This document shows positions 17,315 through 25,985 of a DNA stretch of 38,186 bases, one piece after another (positions within the stretch are counted from its first letter, which is position 1; each line of letters opens with the position of its first letter). Position numbers and translations under genes: made by a program. Origin of the DNA: Thermoguttaceae bacterium (lineage in GTDB: Bacteria > Planctomycetota > Planctomycetia > Pirellulales > Thermoguttaceae). The DNA lies in the NCBI GenBank assembly GCA_028694795.1, contig JAQVKF010000012.1:1-38186 (forward strand), written 5' to 3'. Under the pieces are notes generated by a model. The model saw only the letters and a program-made list of their open reading frames with translations. It searched no databases and was not told the DNA's origin.

Positions 17315-19510
17315 TCAGCCGAGGTAACTTTGGAGCACCTCATTCGGAGCGGGCCCGTAATCGCAAGGCTCCATGGACGCGGACGCACGTCCCTGCGAAA
17401 GCCCCCGCATCACGTTGGAATACCCAAATAATTCCGCAAGCGGTGCTTTGGCGTCAATCACCGTCAATTTACCACGCTGCGACGTATGCGTCACCAGTCC
17501 ACGTCGCTTTTGTAAATCGGCGACAAAATCACCCATAAACTCATCTGGCGTGGTAATTTCCAACTTCATCACCGGTTCCAACAATACCGTTCCCGCGTTC
17601 TGAAGGGCTTGATTGAAACCTTCAGAAGCCGCGATTCGCAACGCCGTCTCGTTCGTTTCCGTTTCGCTGGTTATGATGCCCAACAGAGTCGTTTGAACAT
17701 TCATTAGCGGGAAGCCAAACGAACCACCGCCATCACTCATATCTTTCAGCGCGTCGAGCGCGATATTCACGTAGTCTGGCGGCAGTGTTTCGAGAGCCGA
17801 CGCATCCAATGCCGATAGTACTGGCAACGTTGAACCGCCTACAGGTACCGCAATCGGTTCCAACCGCATACGGATCTCCGCGTAAAGATTTTGACCGCCG
17901 AGATTGCGTCTGCAAACGCCCGTCACTTCCACCATCTTCTGAATGGATTCGCGATAACTCACACGTGGTTTGTGAACACGCACATTCAGCTTATAATCAC
18001 GTACCAGCCGGTTCGCAATCACTTCCAAATGCAACTCGCCCATCCCGCTTAGCAATGTTTGCCCTGTCTCCTCATTTTCACTCGCGCGTAAGGTTGGATC
18101 TTGGCGTTTGAGCAGATCAAGCACTTCGGCCAATTTCTTACGTTCGACCGTATTTTCCGGCTCAATCGCCACGGAGATGACGGTCTCAGGAAATTGGATG
18201 GATTCGAGGATAATCGGATGCTGTGTTTCGCACAGCGTATCCCCCGTAATCGTCGTTCGCAATCCGATGACCCCCACGATGTCGCCCGCCACAGCCTCCT
18301 CGATCTGTTCCTTACGATCCGCTTGGATTCGCCACAGTTGCGGCACATTTTCTTTCGTATTCCGAACGGGGTTAAAGACACGTGAGCCCGCTTTTAATCG
18401 TCCGGAATAAATGCGCAAAAAGCCCAAATCTCCATGTTTTGCCGCTTCGATTTTGAACAGCAGACCACAGAACGGCTCGTCGGGCGAAGGTTCGCGTTTG
18501 ATGGTCGCCTCTTTTTTCTCTTCGGTCTCGTCTTCCGTTTTAGCATGTCGTTCCAATTTTTCCAGCTTTTTGGGATCAAGTCCTTCGACCGGGGGGCGAT
18601 CAAGTGGGCTGGGCAGATATGCGGCCACAGCGTCGAGCACCGGTTGGACGCCGATACCATCGAGCGCGGCACCACACAACACCGGAATTAGATCGCCATG
18701 AATCGTCGCCGTTCGTAAGACTCGATGGATCAAATCTTCCGGAATCCCTTCCTCTTCCAGAATTTTTTCGGTCAACTCACCATCGTACAGTGACAACTTG
18801 TCGAGCATGGTGATACGCCACATTTCGGCGTCTTCCCGCATTTCTTCCGGGATTTCCTCGACAAAAATCGCGTTATCCTGCGTGTCGGCGGCAAAACGGA
18901 CCATTTTCATCCGAATGAGGTCGATTACCGCACGAAAAGCGTCTGCCGTATGGGGAGGGCCAGCACCGACCGGAATCTCCAACGCGACAGGCGTACATTC
19001 CAGACGTTTACCGATTTCCTCGAAGACTGCGTAAAAATCAGCTCCCTCTCGGTCCATCTTGTTGATGAACGCGATACGCGGCACTTGGTATCGATTCGCT
19101 TGTCGCCACACGGTTTCCGATTGTGCTTCCACGCCTTCCCGCGCACTAAAAACGACCACTGCGCCGTCTAATACACGCAGACTGCGTTCCACTTCCGCCG
19201 TAAAATCGACGTGACCCGGCGTGTCGATGAGGTTGATCTCAACCGCGCGGGTACTGCCGTCTGACAATGTGCGATTCCACGGAAAAGTCACACACGCCGA
19301 TTGAATCGTGATACCACGCTGCTGCTCTTCCGGATCGAAGTCGGTTGTCGTCGTTCCTTTATCGACCATTCCGACACGATGGACGAAACCAGAATAAAAA
19401 AGCATTCGTTCCGTCACGGTCGTTTTACCGGCGTCAATATGAGCGATAATGCCTAGATTTCGGAGATTCCCGATATCGAGTTCTTTCAGTTTGTTTTGTT
19501 TAGCACACAT
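17315..19510 (-). CDS. fusA: Elongation factor G-family translational GTPase (possible EF-G2 paralogue)
   Basis: EF-G drives ribosome translocation with GTP. The 731-aa protein has G1 AHIDAGKTT, the switch I segment DFDPEEQQRGITI, G3 DTPGHVDF and G4 NKMD, then domains II to V (FCGLLFKIEAAKHGDLGFLRIYSG, SGMGELHLEVIANRL, GRASASMEPCDYGP). A charged insert (about 25 residues, with KTEDETEEKKEATIKREP) sits between the G domain and domain II. Domain IV departs from standard EF-G: VTGVCRRNLGGQNLYAEIRM replaces the usual GQYGHV-type segment. No ribosomal protein or tuf gene is adjacent, as would be expected for the main fusA in a str operon, so I favour a paralogue. GAGGGG lies 8 nt before the ATG. 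Confidence 0.87.
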   Translation of the reverse strand: MCAKQNKLKELDIGNLRNLGIIAHIDAGKTTVTERMLFYSGFVHRVGMVDKGTTTTDFDPEEQQRGITIQSACVTFPWNRTLSDGSTRAVEINLIDTPGHVDFTAEVERSLRVLDGAVVVFSAREGVEAQSETVWRQANRYQVPRIAFINKMDREGADFYAVFEEIGKRLECTPVALEIPVGAGPPHTADAFRAVIDLIRMKMVRFAADTQDNAIFVEEIPEEMREDAEMWRITMLDKLSLYDGELTEKILEEEGIPEDLIHRVLRTATIHGDLIPVLCGAALDGIGVQPVLDAVAAYLPSPLDRPPVEGLDPKKLEKLERHAKTEDETEEKKEATIKREPSPDEPFCGLLFKIEAAKHGDLGFLRIYSGRLKAGSRVFNPVRNTKENVPQLWRIQADRKEQIEEAVAGDIVGVIGLRTTITGDTLCETQHPIILESIQFPETVISVAIEPENTVERKKLAEVLDLLKRQDPTLRASENEETGQTLLSGMGELHLEVIANRLVRDYKLNVRVHKPRVSYRESIQKMVEVTGVCRRNLGGQNLYAEIRMRLEPIAVPVGGSTLPVLSALDASALETLPPDYVNIALDALKDMSDGGGSFGFPLMNVQTTLLGIITSETETNETALRIAASEGFNQALQNAGTVLLEPVMKLEITTPDEFMGDFVADLQKRRGLVTHTSQRGKLTVIDAKAPLAELFGYSNVMRGLSQGRASASMEPCDYGPAPNEVLQSYLG

Positions 19511-19745
19511 GGTGAGAACCCCTCGATCCAGTCTAAAACATCGTTTTCTACAATCGGCCCGGTATAATGCCCTATCCTCATGGAGGGGAATTATATATAC
19601 GAGGAAATTCTAACCGTTTTTTCAGAAAACACAAGAAAAACGAGAAATACGGAACCTATTTCATCCGGCAAAATCACGATTGCCCCCTCCACGCGGCCCG
19701 ACCGCCCGAAGGGCCGTGAAAGTTTCTTGTGGGACATTGACGCTG

Positions 19746-19762
19746 CCACCGTCAGGTAAAAA
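19746..19762 (+). repeat. Dispersed intergenic repeat, copy 1
   Basis: CCACCGTCAGGTAAAAA is identical to the minus strand of 26676-26692. Flanks also agree: GACG upstream and TTTGGGG downstream in both. Upstream, CGTC can pair with TGACG to form a short hairpin. Confidence 0.5.
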
Positions 19763-19774
19763 GTTTGGGGCGGT

Positions 19775-19802
19775 TTGTCTTATTGAGCGATTTCGTTAAA
19801 AT
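19775..19802 (+). promoter_or_regulatory. Candidate promoter for the HIT gene
   Basis: TTGTCT (19775-19780), a 16-nt spacer and TAAAAT (19797-19802) predict a start near 19809 and a leader of about 67 nt. Confidence 0.5.
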
Positions 19803-19875
19803 GGAGTGGTGCCTGTTGGTGTTCTCTCTCCGTCGATCGGGCGGAATGTTTTCTTGGAACGAAAGGTTTCTTACA

Positions 19876-20217
19876 ATGAGTGAAAAAACGATTTTCAAAC
19901 GGATTCTCGATGGTGAAATTCCAGCCGATATTGTCTATCAGGACGCCGATTGTGTCGCGTTTCGAGATGTGAATCCGATGGCTCCGGTCCATATTCTCGT
20001 CATTCCACGTAAGGAAATCGTCTCGGTGGACGATCTTCAACCAGAAGACGCCGCTCTGGTCGGTCGCTTGTTCCTCGTGATCCGAAAAATCGCCGCCCAA
20101 CAGGGACTCGCTAAGGGATACCGCATCGTCACCAACTGTGGACCGGACGCCGGACAGACTGTTGCCCACCTCCATTTTCATCTCGTCGGTGGACGGCCGC
20201 TCTCTTGGACTTTTTAA
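19876..20217 (+). CDS. HIT-family (HinT-like) nucleotide hydrolase
   Basis: HinT-type proteins hydrolyse nucleoside phosphoramidates such as AMP-lysine, using the histidine triad. The 113-aa protein starts MSEKTIFKRILDGEIPADIVYQD, as in the family, has VNPMAPVHILVIPRK in the middle and ends with the triad AHLHFHLVGGRPL (HxHxH). The length matches the family. I start it at 19876, where GAAAGG lies 10 nt upstream; the frame is open to 19765, but the extra residues do not belong to the fold. A plausible promoter lies at 19775-19802. The gene stands alone before phoH. Confidence 0.92.
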   Translation: MSEKTIFKRILDGEIPADIVYQDADCVAFRDVNPMAPVHILVIPRKEIVSVDDLQPEDAALVGRLFLVIRKIAAQQGLAKGYRIVTNCGPDAGQTVAHLHFHLVGGRPLSWTF

Positions 20218-20256
20218 CTTAGTAGATGCAGGTGCCCCCCGTATGGGTTATCCACC

Positions 20257-20284
20257 TTCTGTTTTGCGGCAAATGCGTTAAAAT
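20257..20284 (+). promoter_or_regulatory. Weak candidate promoter for the phoH transcript
   Basis: TTCTGT (20257-20262), a 16-nt spacer and TAAAAT (20279-20284) would start transcription near 20291 and include the short ORF at 20369. The -35 box is poor. Confidence 0.3.
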
Positions 20285-20368
20285 AGATTCGGTAGGGTCA
20301 TTTTTCCTAAACTACACCATTTGGATTTTTTACGATTTTCCCTTTTAGGAGGGCGTTGGAATTATCCG

Positions 20369-20494
20369 ATGGACGGTGTTTGTCCAAAGGTCCTTCCCGT
20401 TCGTCGGCCTATGATGCAGAATAGTCCCAAGATCACGGAGAAATTTCGTTTTCCACGGATTCCTATAGAAAAATTCATTCGAGTCTTCGTATGA
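20369..20494 (+). CDS. Short ORF (41 aa) overlapping the phoH start, possible coupling ORF
   Basis: ATG at 20369 opens a 41-codon frame whose TGA (20492-20494) overlaps the phoH ATG as ATGA. A strong AGGAGG lies 16 nt before the ATG, farther than usual; no better start in this frame is visible. The peptide is basic (KVLPVRRPMM, KFRFPRIPIEKF) with no recognised domain. The phoH ATG itself has only a weak ribosome site (GAG at 7 nt), so translation through this ORF could feed phoH. It may instead be a non-coding leader. Confidence 0.35.
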   Translation: MDGVCPKVLPVRRPMMQNSPKITEKFRFPRIPIEKFIRVFV

Positions 20495-21876
20495 CTGAGT
20501 CCACGATAGCAACACATAGTACCCGTGAACTTCAAGCCATCTTCGGTATTCAAGACCGATGGTTGCGTGAGGTCTGTCGTGTGTTGCCTGTGCAGATATT
20601 CGCCCAAGACGCAACGATTCATATTCGCGGGCAAGCCAATGACGTGCGTCAGGCGACTCGCATTCTCGAACAATTTCGACATAGTGCCATGCATCACCAG
20701 CATTTAACGCCGGAAGATGTGGCTCGTGTTATCGAAAGTGTGTGTCTCGATGTTCCGCCGCACGCTGACGGGTTTCTCAGCATTGGCGATGACACGCCAA
20801 CCGAGGAAGCTGCGTCGATTTCCACTTCGCACACGTCCAGCCACACTACTGGCCATACACCATTGGATTCGTCCTCTTTTACAGTCTCTCCTTTGTCCGC
20901 GTCACCGTCGTCCACACCCACACTATTATCCACATCGTCGCCTCAGTCTCCGTCATCCCCGTCATTGCCATCACCAGCGCATACTCGACCCGCATTGCCT
21001 GGTCAGCACAATAATTCATTGGACGTTTTAGCTGTATCGGCTACTTCGGTACCGATGGTCTCGCGCGTTTTGACCAACCCGACCGCTCCGATGGGTGAAA
21101 ATTCGCCGCGATGGCTGGCTGGGAATCGTGAACGCAAGGACCGATTGCCGCCAATGCGTTCCTCGATGATTGACGTTTTTACACGCCGTCCGATTCGCCC
21201 GAAGACACGTGGTCAAGCGGCATATCTCGATGCGGTGTCGAAACATGACATCACGTTTTGTGTCGGGCCGGCGGGTACGGGTAAAACGTATCTCGCGGTG
21301 GCGATGGCAGTGACTTATTTGAAGGAGGAGCGGATTCGCAAAATCGCGTTGGTACGGCCCGCGGTCGAGGCGGGCGAGAATCTCGGTTTTTTACCGGGCG
21401 ATTTGCAGGCGAAAATCAATCCCTATTTGCGTCCATTGTTGGATGCGATTCGCGAAATGATCGACTACGATACGCTTCAACGGCTTACGGAACAGGAAGT
21501 GATCGAAATGGTTCCGTTGGCGTATATGCGTGGTCGAACGCTTAATGAGGCGTTTATGATTCTCGACGAGGCTCAGAATACGACCGTCGCTCAGATGAAA
21601 ATGTTTTTGACCCGAATGGGCTCTGGGTCAAATGTGGTGGTGTGTGGCGATGTGACGCAAAACGATCTTCCACGTAACACGGTGGGTGGTTTACCCGATG
21701 CGTTACGACGTTTACGCGGAATCCACGGAATCGCCCTGCATACGTTAGACGCTTCCGATATTGTGAGGCATTCATTGGTCCAAGAGATTGTTCGGGCTTA
21801 CGATGCACCGGAGGACGAACTACGTTCGCGTTCGGACACCGACTCGGACCATTCCGCAAACAGGAATATTTTATGA
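20491..21876 (+). CDS. phoH: PhoH-family ATPase
   Basis: PhoH/YbeZ proteins are cytosolic ATPases linked to RNA metabolism and often sit with ybeY and a 7TM-HD gene. The 461-aa protein has an N-terminal nucleic-acid-binding-like region (VQIFAQDATIHIRGQANDV), then a Ser/Thr/Pro-rich linker of about 80 residues (about 112-195) rare in the family, then the ATPase: RPKTRGQAAYLDAV, Walker A GPAGTGKTYLAVA, RPAVEAGENLGFLPGDL, Walker B FMILDEAQNT and VVCGDVTQNDLP. Its first codon overlaps the stop of a 41-codon ORF, and its stop overlaps the next start as ATGA, so the three are probably translated from one message. Confidence 0.92.
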   Translation: MTESTIATHSTRELQAIFGIQDRWLREVCRVLPVQIFAQDATIHIRGQANDVRQATRILEQFRHSAMHHQHLTPEDVARVIESVCLDVPPHADGFLSIGDDTPTEEAASISTSHTSSHTTGHTPLDSSSFTVSPLSASPSSTPTLLSTSSPQSPSSPSLPSPAHTRPALPGQHNNSLDVLAVSATSVPMVSRVLTNPTAPMGENSPRWLAGNRERKDRLPPMRSSMIDVFTRRPIRPKTRGQAAYLDAVSKHDITFCVGPAGTGKTYLAVAMAVTYLKEERIRKIALVRPAVEAGENLGFLPGDLQAKINPYLRPLLDAIREMIDYDTLQRLTEQEVIEMVPLAYMRGRTLNEAFMILDEAQNTTVAQMKMFLTRMGSGSNVVVCGDVTQNDLPRNTVGGLPDALRRLRGIHGIALHTLDASDIVRHSLVQEIVRAYDAPEDELRSRSDTDSDHSANRNIL

Positions 21877-24800
21877 AGCTTCCCGGTAGTGGTGGTTTTC
21901 GTACACGTACAGAACGACTTGCGGCGTTGACGGCGAGCGCGGAGAAAGCGGATCATCTCTGGCGGCAATTGCGTCGATTTGATGTTTGGATGCGCATCGC
22001 GGTCACATTTCTGACCGCCGTGTTGATTTGCGTCATTCTTCGCGGTTGGGAACCTCCGTTTTCATGGCGTTATGGCTACGTTCCAGGCGAAATGATCGTT
22101 TCACGTGTACCATTTAAGGCGATTGATTCGCAACGGACCGCCCAGCTTCGAAACGAGGCGCGTGCTCATGTGCGACCGGTCTATTGTAACGATCCTGTGC
22201 AGTTTGACCTGCTCATGACCGAATGTTTTGAACAGTTGCAAGCGATCCGCAGCCTCAGTTCGATCAACGATATTCCGGAAGGAATAATGGACGCATTCCG
22301 ACCGGAAGTAGTCATTTCGGAAGATATGCCTGAATTTCCAGATAGTTTACTGACTCCGTCTGTCAATACGCCGTCACATCGGTTGGATGCGATTTCCCCC
22401 CATTTACCTTCCTTCGCGACCACCGATAACGTCGGCTGGATTCATGGCATTCGAGCCGTTCCTTCCTCCATTCCAACCACTGCGGCCACGAACGATTCGG
22501 CCGTCGATGACGCCTCGGGGAATTCTGATTCTGCGGCAAACCAGGGTGTAACGGACACTTCTAATACGGGCGATTTGACGGTCAAAGATTCGGCTGTGAG
22601 TGGTTCCACGACGGCGGAGCCGGGCATTGTGGCGGGTCCAGCCGCTAAGCAGGAAACGCCTGGTGTGGAAAACGGAACCCTAGCGGTGGATGCCGGGAGT
22701 GCAGATGGACCAGCGACCGTGGACCAGGGAACGGACCAGGGAATCTCCGATACAGACCCCAGCACGAAAGGAATCTCAGCGGATGAAAATCAGTCTTTTT
22801 CGATGTTCTTGATTCCACGTTCACGCGATTTGCTCCATTATCCTGAGACGATTTCTCCAGAATTACGGCTCGAACGGCTTCGATTATGGCTTTTACGCGA
22901 TACCGATTTGACGAATGTACGTCAAAATGTACGTGACGCGCTCGCCCCAATCCGAGAATATGGACTGTTGCGAGATTCCGTCCGTATTTATTCAGTCCAG
23001 GTGGACGAAAATCCTGAAATTACGGTTTATACGACCGATGCTCCAGATCGTTTGAAAACGGTGCTGCGCAGCGAGGTGCGTTTGGGTGATGGTAGTCGTT
23101 TGCGTGATGCGTTTGCGGCGAGGTTGCCCATCGAGATCGCGGAACCGCTCTCGGCGTGGTGGTATCGCCGACTTTCGAATCGATTTTCGACGTTGTCGCT
23201 GGATGAAGAAAAGACAAAGCAAGCGCGTGAAGAGGCTGCAGCTAAGGTGCCGGAAATTGAAAACACGTTTTTGGATGGTGAAATTCTCGTCGAAGCCGAT
23301 CATCCATTGGGCGAATATGAACTTAACGTATTGCGGCAAGAGTACGAGGTGTTTATGTTGCGACGTCCTCCGGACCAGTGTGTGTTGCGTGCGACCGCCA
23401 TGGTTCTGGTCCTCTGTATGCTTTTCGGCGCGTTCGGTGGATACCTCCGGCGGTTCGAACCGCGTTTACTATTGGAATGGAAAGCGTTCCTAAGTATGCA
23501 TGGTTTGATTTTGACCGCTGTCGTTTTAATGCAATGGGCGTCAGGGAATCTATTTCGTGCAGAAATTGTGCCGATTCTACTTCTTGCGCAGATTACGGCG
23601 TTGGCCTATCGACGTGAAACGGCTATGTTGATCGCGGGATTATTGACCGCCATTTTGGCTTTTGGTATCGGACGGACGATGCCCGATTCGCTCGCAGTAC
23701 TCGGAGTTGCGATTACGGTGGTCATGCCGCTTGCCTCAGTACGGTCGCGACGCAAGTTAATCCATGTTGGCTTTTTGGGCGCCGTGGTCGCGTTTTTACT
23801 CGTGATGCTCGCCGGTATTTTGGGGGACCAGCCATTTACCTCGCTCATTTCGTTGTCCTGTCGTACCGCTTTCGCGACGTTCCTAAGCTGTTTCGCGTTG
23901 ACCGGGTTGCTGCCGTATATCGAAAAATGGTTCGGCGTGTTGACCGACATTAGTCTGTTGGAATTGGGCGATATTACCCATCCGCTACTTCAGGAACTCG
24001 TGCGTCGCGCTCCCAGTACGTACAACCACTCGATTACGGTTGGGGCAATTGGCGAGGCAGCGGCGGACGCGATCGGTGCTCGTGGGCTGTTGGTGCGGAT
24101 TGGTGCCTATTATCACGATATTGGCAAAATGCTAAAACCGGGGTATTTTGTCGAAAATTTGGGCGGTGGCGTGAATCGACACGATTCGCTCAATCCGGCG
24201 ATGAGTGCGCTGGTGATCGTCGCCCACGTTAAAGATGGTGCTGATCTGGCTGAAACACGCGGACTTCCTCAGCCGATTGTCGATCTTGTGCTTCAACACC
24301 ATGGTACGTCGCGGATTGAATATTTTTATCGAAAAGCGGTACGAATGGTCGAAGAGCAGCACCAAAAGGAACAGAAAAAACTCCAAGCGGAAGATATCGT
24401 CGATCAAGTAAAAACGACCGGTACGGGCAATTTATCGTCTGTGTCGAACGATTTGAGTACCGTCTCCCAACCGGCAGTGGTATCTTCTACATTGTCCGAT
24501 TCGCCTATTTCTTCCGATTCCTCGAAAGAACATGCTGTCGCGGATGCTGCTCCATCCAATTCGGCCCCGGCACGCACCGTACCATCGAAAATGATGGTCG
24601 ATCCGCGTCGTGGACCACTTTCGAATCCCGGCATTTTGATTCGAGAAGAAAAAATACCAGCTCCGGACGAACATCAGGTGTTTGAAATGAAGCGTCGGCA
24701 GGAGGCGGAACGTGCGATTAACGTACTCCATCTGCCCGAGCCGAACGCTTCTGCCGTCTCGCTTCCGACAGTCCCCGCGACAGGGAACAGGTTGGTTACC

Positions 24801-25262
24801 GATACGTCCGACACACAAAATGTTTTGGCGGAAAATTCCACAAAAGAGAATACGAATCCTATCGAGAAAGTGGATCGTTCCGAAAATGTGAAATCCGAAA
24901 AGATGCACGAAAAGGTGGAAGAGAGTAAATCGGTGATCTACGATTTACGTGAAAAAGTGGACGAGACGCTGATTGATGAGTCGCTTTATCGGTATCCTGG
25001 CCCCAAACCCCAGACGAAAGAGGCGGGGGTTTTGATGTTAGCGGACTGTGCCGAAAGCGCGTGTCGCTCGCTCCAAGAACCCGGACCTGCGGCGATTGAA
25101 GATCTGGTCCGAAGCATCGCGGAACAACGGCTGGATGACGGACAGTTCGACGAAAGCGGTTTAACTCTCCGCGAATTGCATACCATCGAACAGACCATGA
25201 TCCGCGCGTTGATTGCTCATTATCACGGGCGAATTCGTTATCCCGGTCAAAAACAACAGTAA
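21873..25262 (+). CDS. 7TM-HD (HDIG) membrane phosphohydrolase, PgpH-like, expanded
   Basis: PgpH-type proteins hydrolyse cyclic di-AMP with a cytoplasmic HD domain. The 1129-aa protein has a first membrane segment (IAVTFLTAVLICVIL, about 42-56), an extracytoplasmic region interrupted by an Ala/Ser/Asp/Thr-rich insert (about 185-305), a multi-helix membrane block (about 505-690), then the HD domain: LVRRAPSTYNHSITVGAIGE, AYYHDIGKM (about 747-755), and LVLQHHGTSRIEYFY. Helices about 820-830 lead to a long Ser/Pro/Glu-rich insert (about 850-1040) before a conserved end (GVLMLADCAESACRSL, HGRIRYPGQKQQ). Known members are about 700-900 aa, so the inserts make this one large. It overlaps phoH by 4 nt. 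The usual next gene ybeY is not downstream. A cyclic-nucleotide substrate is inferred from the family, not shown. Confidence 0.85.
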   Translation: MKLPGSGGFRTRTERLAALTASAEKADHLWRQLRRFDVWMRIAVTFLTAVLICVILRGWEPPFSWRYGYVPGEMIVSRVPFKAIDSQRTAQLRNEARAHVRPVYCNDPVQFDLLMTECFEQLQAIRSLSSINDIPEGIMDAFRPEVVISEDMPEFPDSLLTPSVNTPSHRLDAISPHLPSFATTDNVGWIHGIRAVPSSIPTTAATNDSAVDDASGNSDSAANQGVTDTSNTGDLTVKDSAVSGSTTAEPGIVAGPAAKQETPGVENGTLAVDAGSADGPATVDQGTDQGISDTDPSTKGISADENQSFSMFLIPRSRDLLHYPETISPELRLERLRLWLLRDTDLTNVRQNVRDALAPIREYGLLRDSVRIYSVQVDENPEITVYTTDAPDRLKTVLRSEVRLGDGSRLRDAFAARLPIEIAEPLSAWWYRRLSNRFSTLSLDEEKTKQAREEAAAKVPEIENTFLDGEILVEADHPLGEYELNVLRQEYEVFMLRRPPDQCVLRATAMVLVLCMLFGAFGGYLRRFEPRLLLEWKAFLSMHGLILTAVVLMQWASGNLFRAEIVPILLLAQITALAYRRETAMLIAGLLTAILAFGIGRTMPDSLAVLGVAITVVMPLASVRSRRKLIHVGFLGAVVAFLLVMLAGILGDQPFTSLISLSCRTAFATFLSCFALTGLLPYIEKWFGVLTDISLLELGDITHPLLQELVRRAPSTYNHSITVGAIGEAAADAIGARGLLVRIGAYYHDIGKMLKPGYFVENLGGGVNRHDSLNPAMSALVIVAHVKDGADLAETRGLPQPIVDLVLQHHGTSRIEYFYRKAVRMVEEQHQKEQKKLQAEDIVDQVKTTGTGNLSSVSNDLSTVSQPAVVSSTLSDSPISSDSSKEHAVADAAPSNSAPARTVPSKMMVDPRRGPLSNPGILIREEKIPAPDEHQVFEMKRRQEAERAINVLHLPEPNASAVSLPTVPATGNRLVTDTSDTQNVLAENSTKENTNPIEKVDRSENVKSEKMHEKVEESKSVIYDLREKVDETLIDESLYRYPGPKPQTKEAGVLMLADCAESACRSLQEPGPAAIEDLVRSIAEQRLDDGQFDESGLTLRELHTIEQTMIRALIAHYHGRIRYPGQKQQ

Positions 25263-25429
25263 TGCCGGGCCATGACGCGTATGGATTTCAAACCAGCCAA
25301 TCGTGTGATCTGTTCCCCATGGCGGATGACCGATGAAAGATGACAGGCTCCCGATGGAAACCTGCCATCTCATCCATCCTTAGAGACGCGAGATCAAAAG
25401 CCTTTTTTTACCTTGCAGAGTCTAGACGT

Positions 25430-25462
25430 ATCACACGCGGACTTTTATGAGTTCCGTGTGAT
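25430..25462. repeat. Inverted repeat downstream of two convergent genes
   Basis: ATCACACGCGGA (25430-25441) and TCCGTGTGAT (25453-25462) form a stem of about 10 bp with one bulged base and an 11-nt loop. It lies between the ends of the 7TM-HD gene (plus) and the Cys-rich gene (minus), so it may serve as a transcript end, but no clear U-run follows on either strand. Confidence 0.4.
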
Positions 25463-25494
25463 CCATTCGACTTTCCGGAAAATAGGCGTTTCCG

Positions 25495-25884
25495 TTAGCG
25501 ACATCCACAGTTGCCTGTGGCATATGGTACTGTGGAATGATAGGTGTATGGCAGATAGGCTCTTCCCCAACGTCCACAAGCTCGCCAACAATGGCGTCGT
25601 ACATAAACGGTCGGTGCGCAGCCATCGCAGTACGCGCGGTAGCGGCCACACCAACCGCGTCGGCAGCCACCATACCAGCCATAGTCCGAAAGATATCCGG
25701 AGCTATATCCGTATTCGGGTGACATTCCAGAAACGTATTCCGGATATGCCGTTGTATAATCCGTTGGTCCCGGAGCGGCCGGGAACGCCGTATCGAAACC
25801 ACCTACCCACCAATCTTGAGCGGATACGGAAGTTCCCCATAAAGCGGTCAGTAAGATCGCGGGCACCCAAATTTTGCGTATCAT
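25495..25884 (-). CDS. Small secreted Gly/Tyr/Cys-rich protein
   Basis: From ATG at 25884 the 129-aa product has a signal peptide (MIRKIWVPAILLTALWG, cleavage after SVSAQ), then a Tyr/Gly/Pro-rich stretch (TDYTTAYPEYVSG, EYGYSSGYLSDYGWYGG) and a C-terminal part with eight cysteines (CRRGWC, YCDGC, CWRAC, NCGC). The even number and pairing suggest disulfides or metal binding outside the cytoplasm. I do not recognise a family. AAGGAG lies 8 nt before this ATG; the frame is open 16 codons further but without a better start. It lies 26 nt downstream of a 24-codon lipoprotein ORF, probably on the same message. Confidence 0.75.
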   Translation of the reverse strand: MIRKIWVPAILLTALWGTSVSAQDWWVGGFDTAFPAAPGPTDYTTAYPEYVSGMSPEYGYSSGYLSDYGWYGGCRRGWCGRYRAYCDGCAPTVYVRRHCWRACGRWGRAYLPYTYHSTVPYATGNCGCR

Positions 25885-25910
25885 CGGCACACTCCTTTTG
25901 CTGATGTCCA

Positions 25911-25985
25911 TTAGCCGCCAAAAAAACTGCATCCTGCGATCGACAGTAATGTGACTGCCGTGCTCAATACTAAAAACACCCTCAT
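25911..25985 (-). CDS. Tiny lipoprotein, 24 aa
   Basis: The ORF MRVFLVLSTAVTLLSIAGC followed by SFFGG and a stop is a minimal lipoprotein: two-residue basic start, hydrophobic stretch and lipobox SIAGC. After processing, only about six residues would remain. GAAGGAG lies 7 nt upstream; another ATG directly before (25988) is the alternative start. Such entericidin-sized lipoproteins are easily missed by gene finders. It is followed closely by the Cys-rich secreted gene. Function is unknown; it may be a small envelope lipopeptide or lead the two-gene transcript. Confidence 0.6.
   Translation of the reverse strand: MRVFLVLSTAVTLLSIAGCSFFGG

Larger units (their letters stand above)
19511..19875. 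other. Intergenic region between divergent EF-G and HIT genes
   Basis: It carries upstream DNA of EF-G (minus) and the HIT gene (plus). A GC-rich hairpin, CACGcGGCCC paired with GGGCCGTG, lies at about 19694-19721, followed by a 17-nt repeat shared with 26676-26692 and then the HIT promoter candidate. The HIT frame is open upstream to 19765, but its ribosome site supports 19876. Confidence 0.5.
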
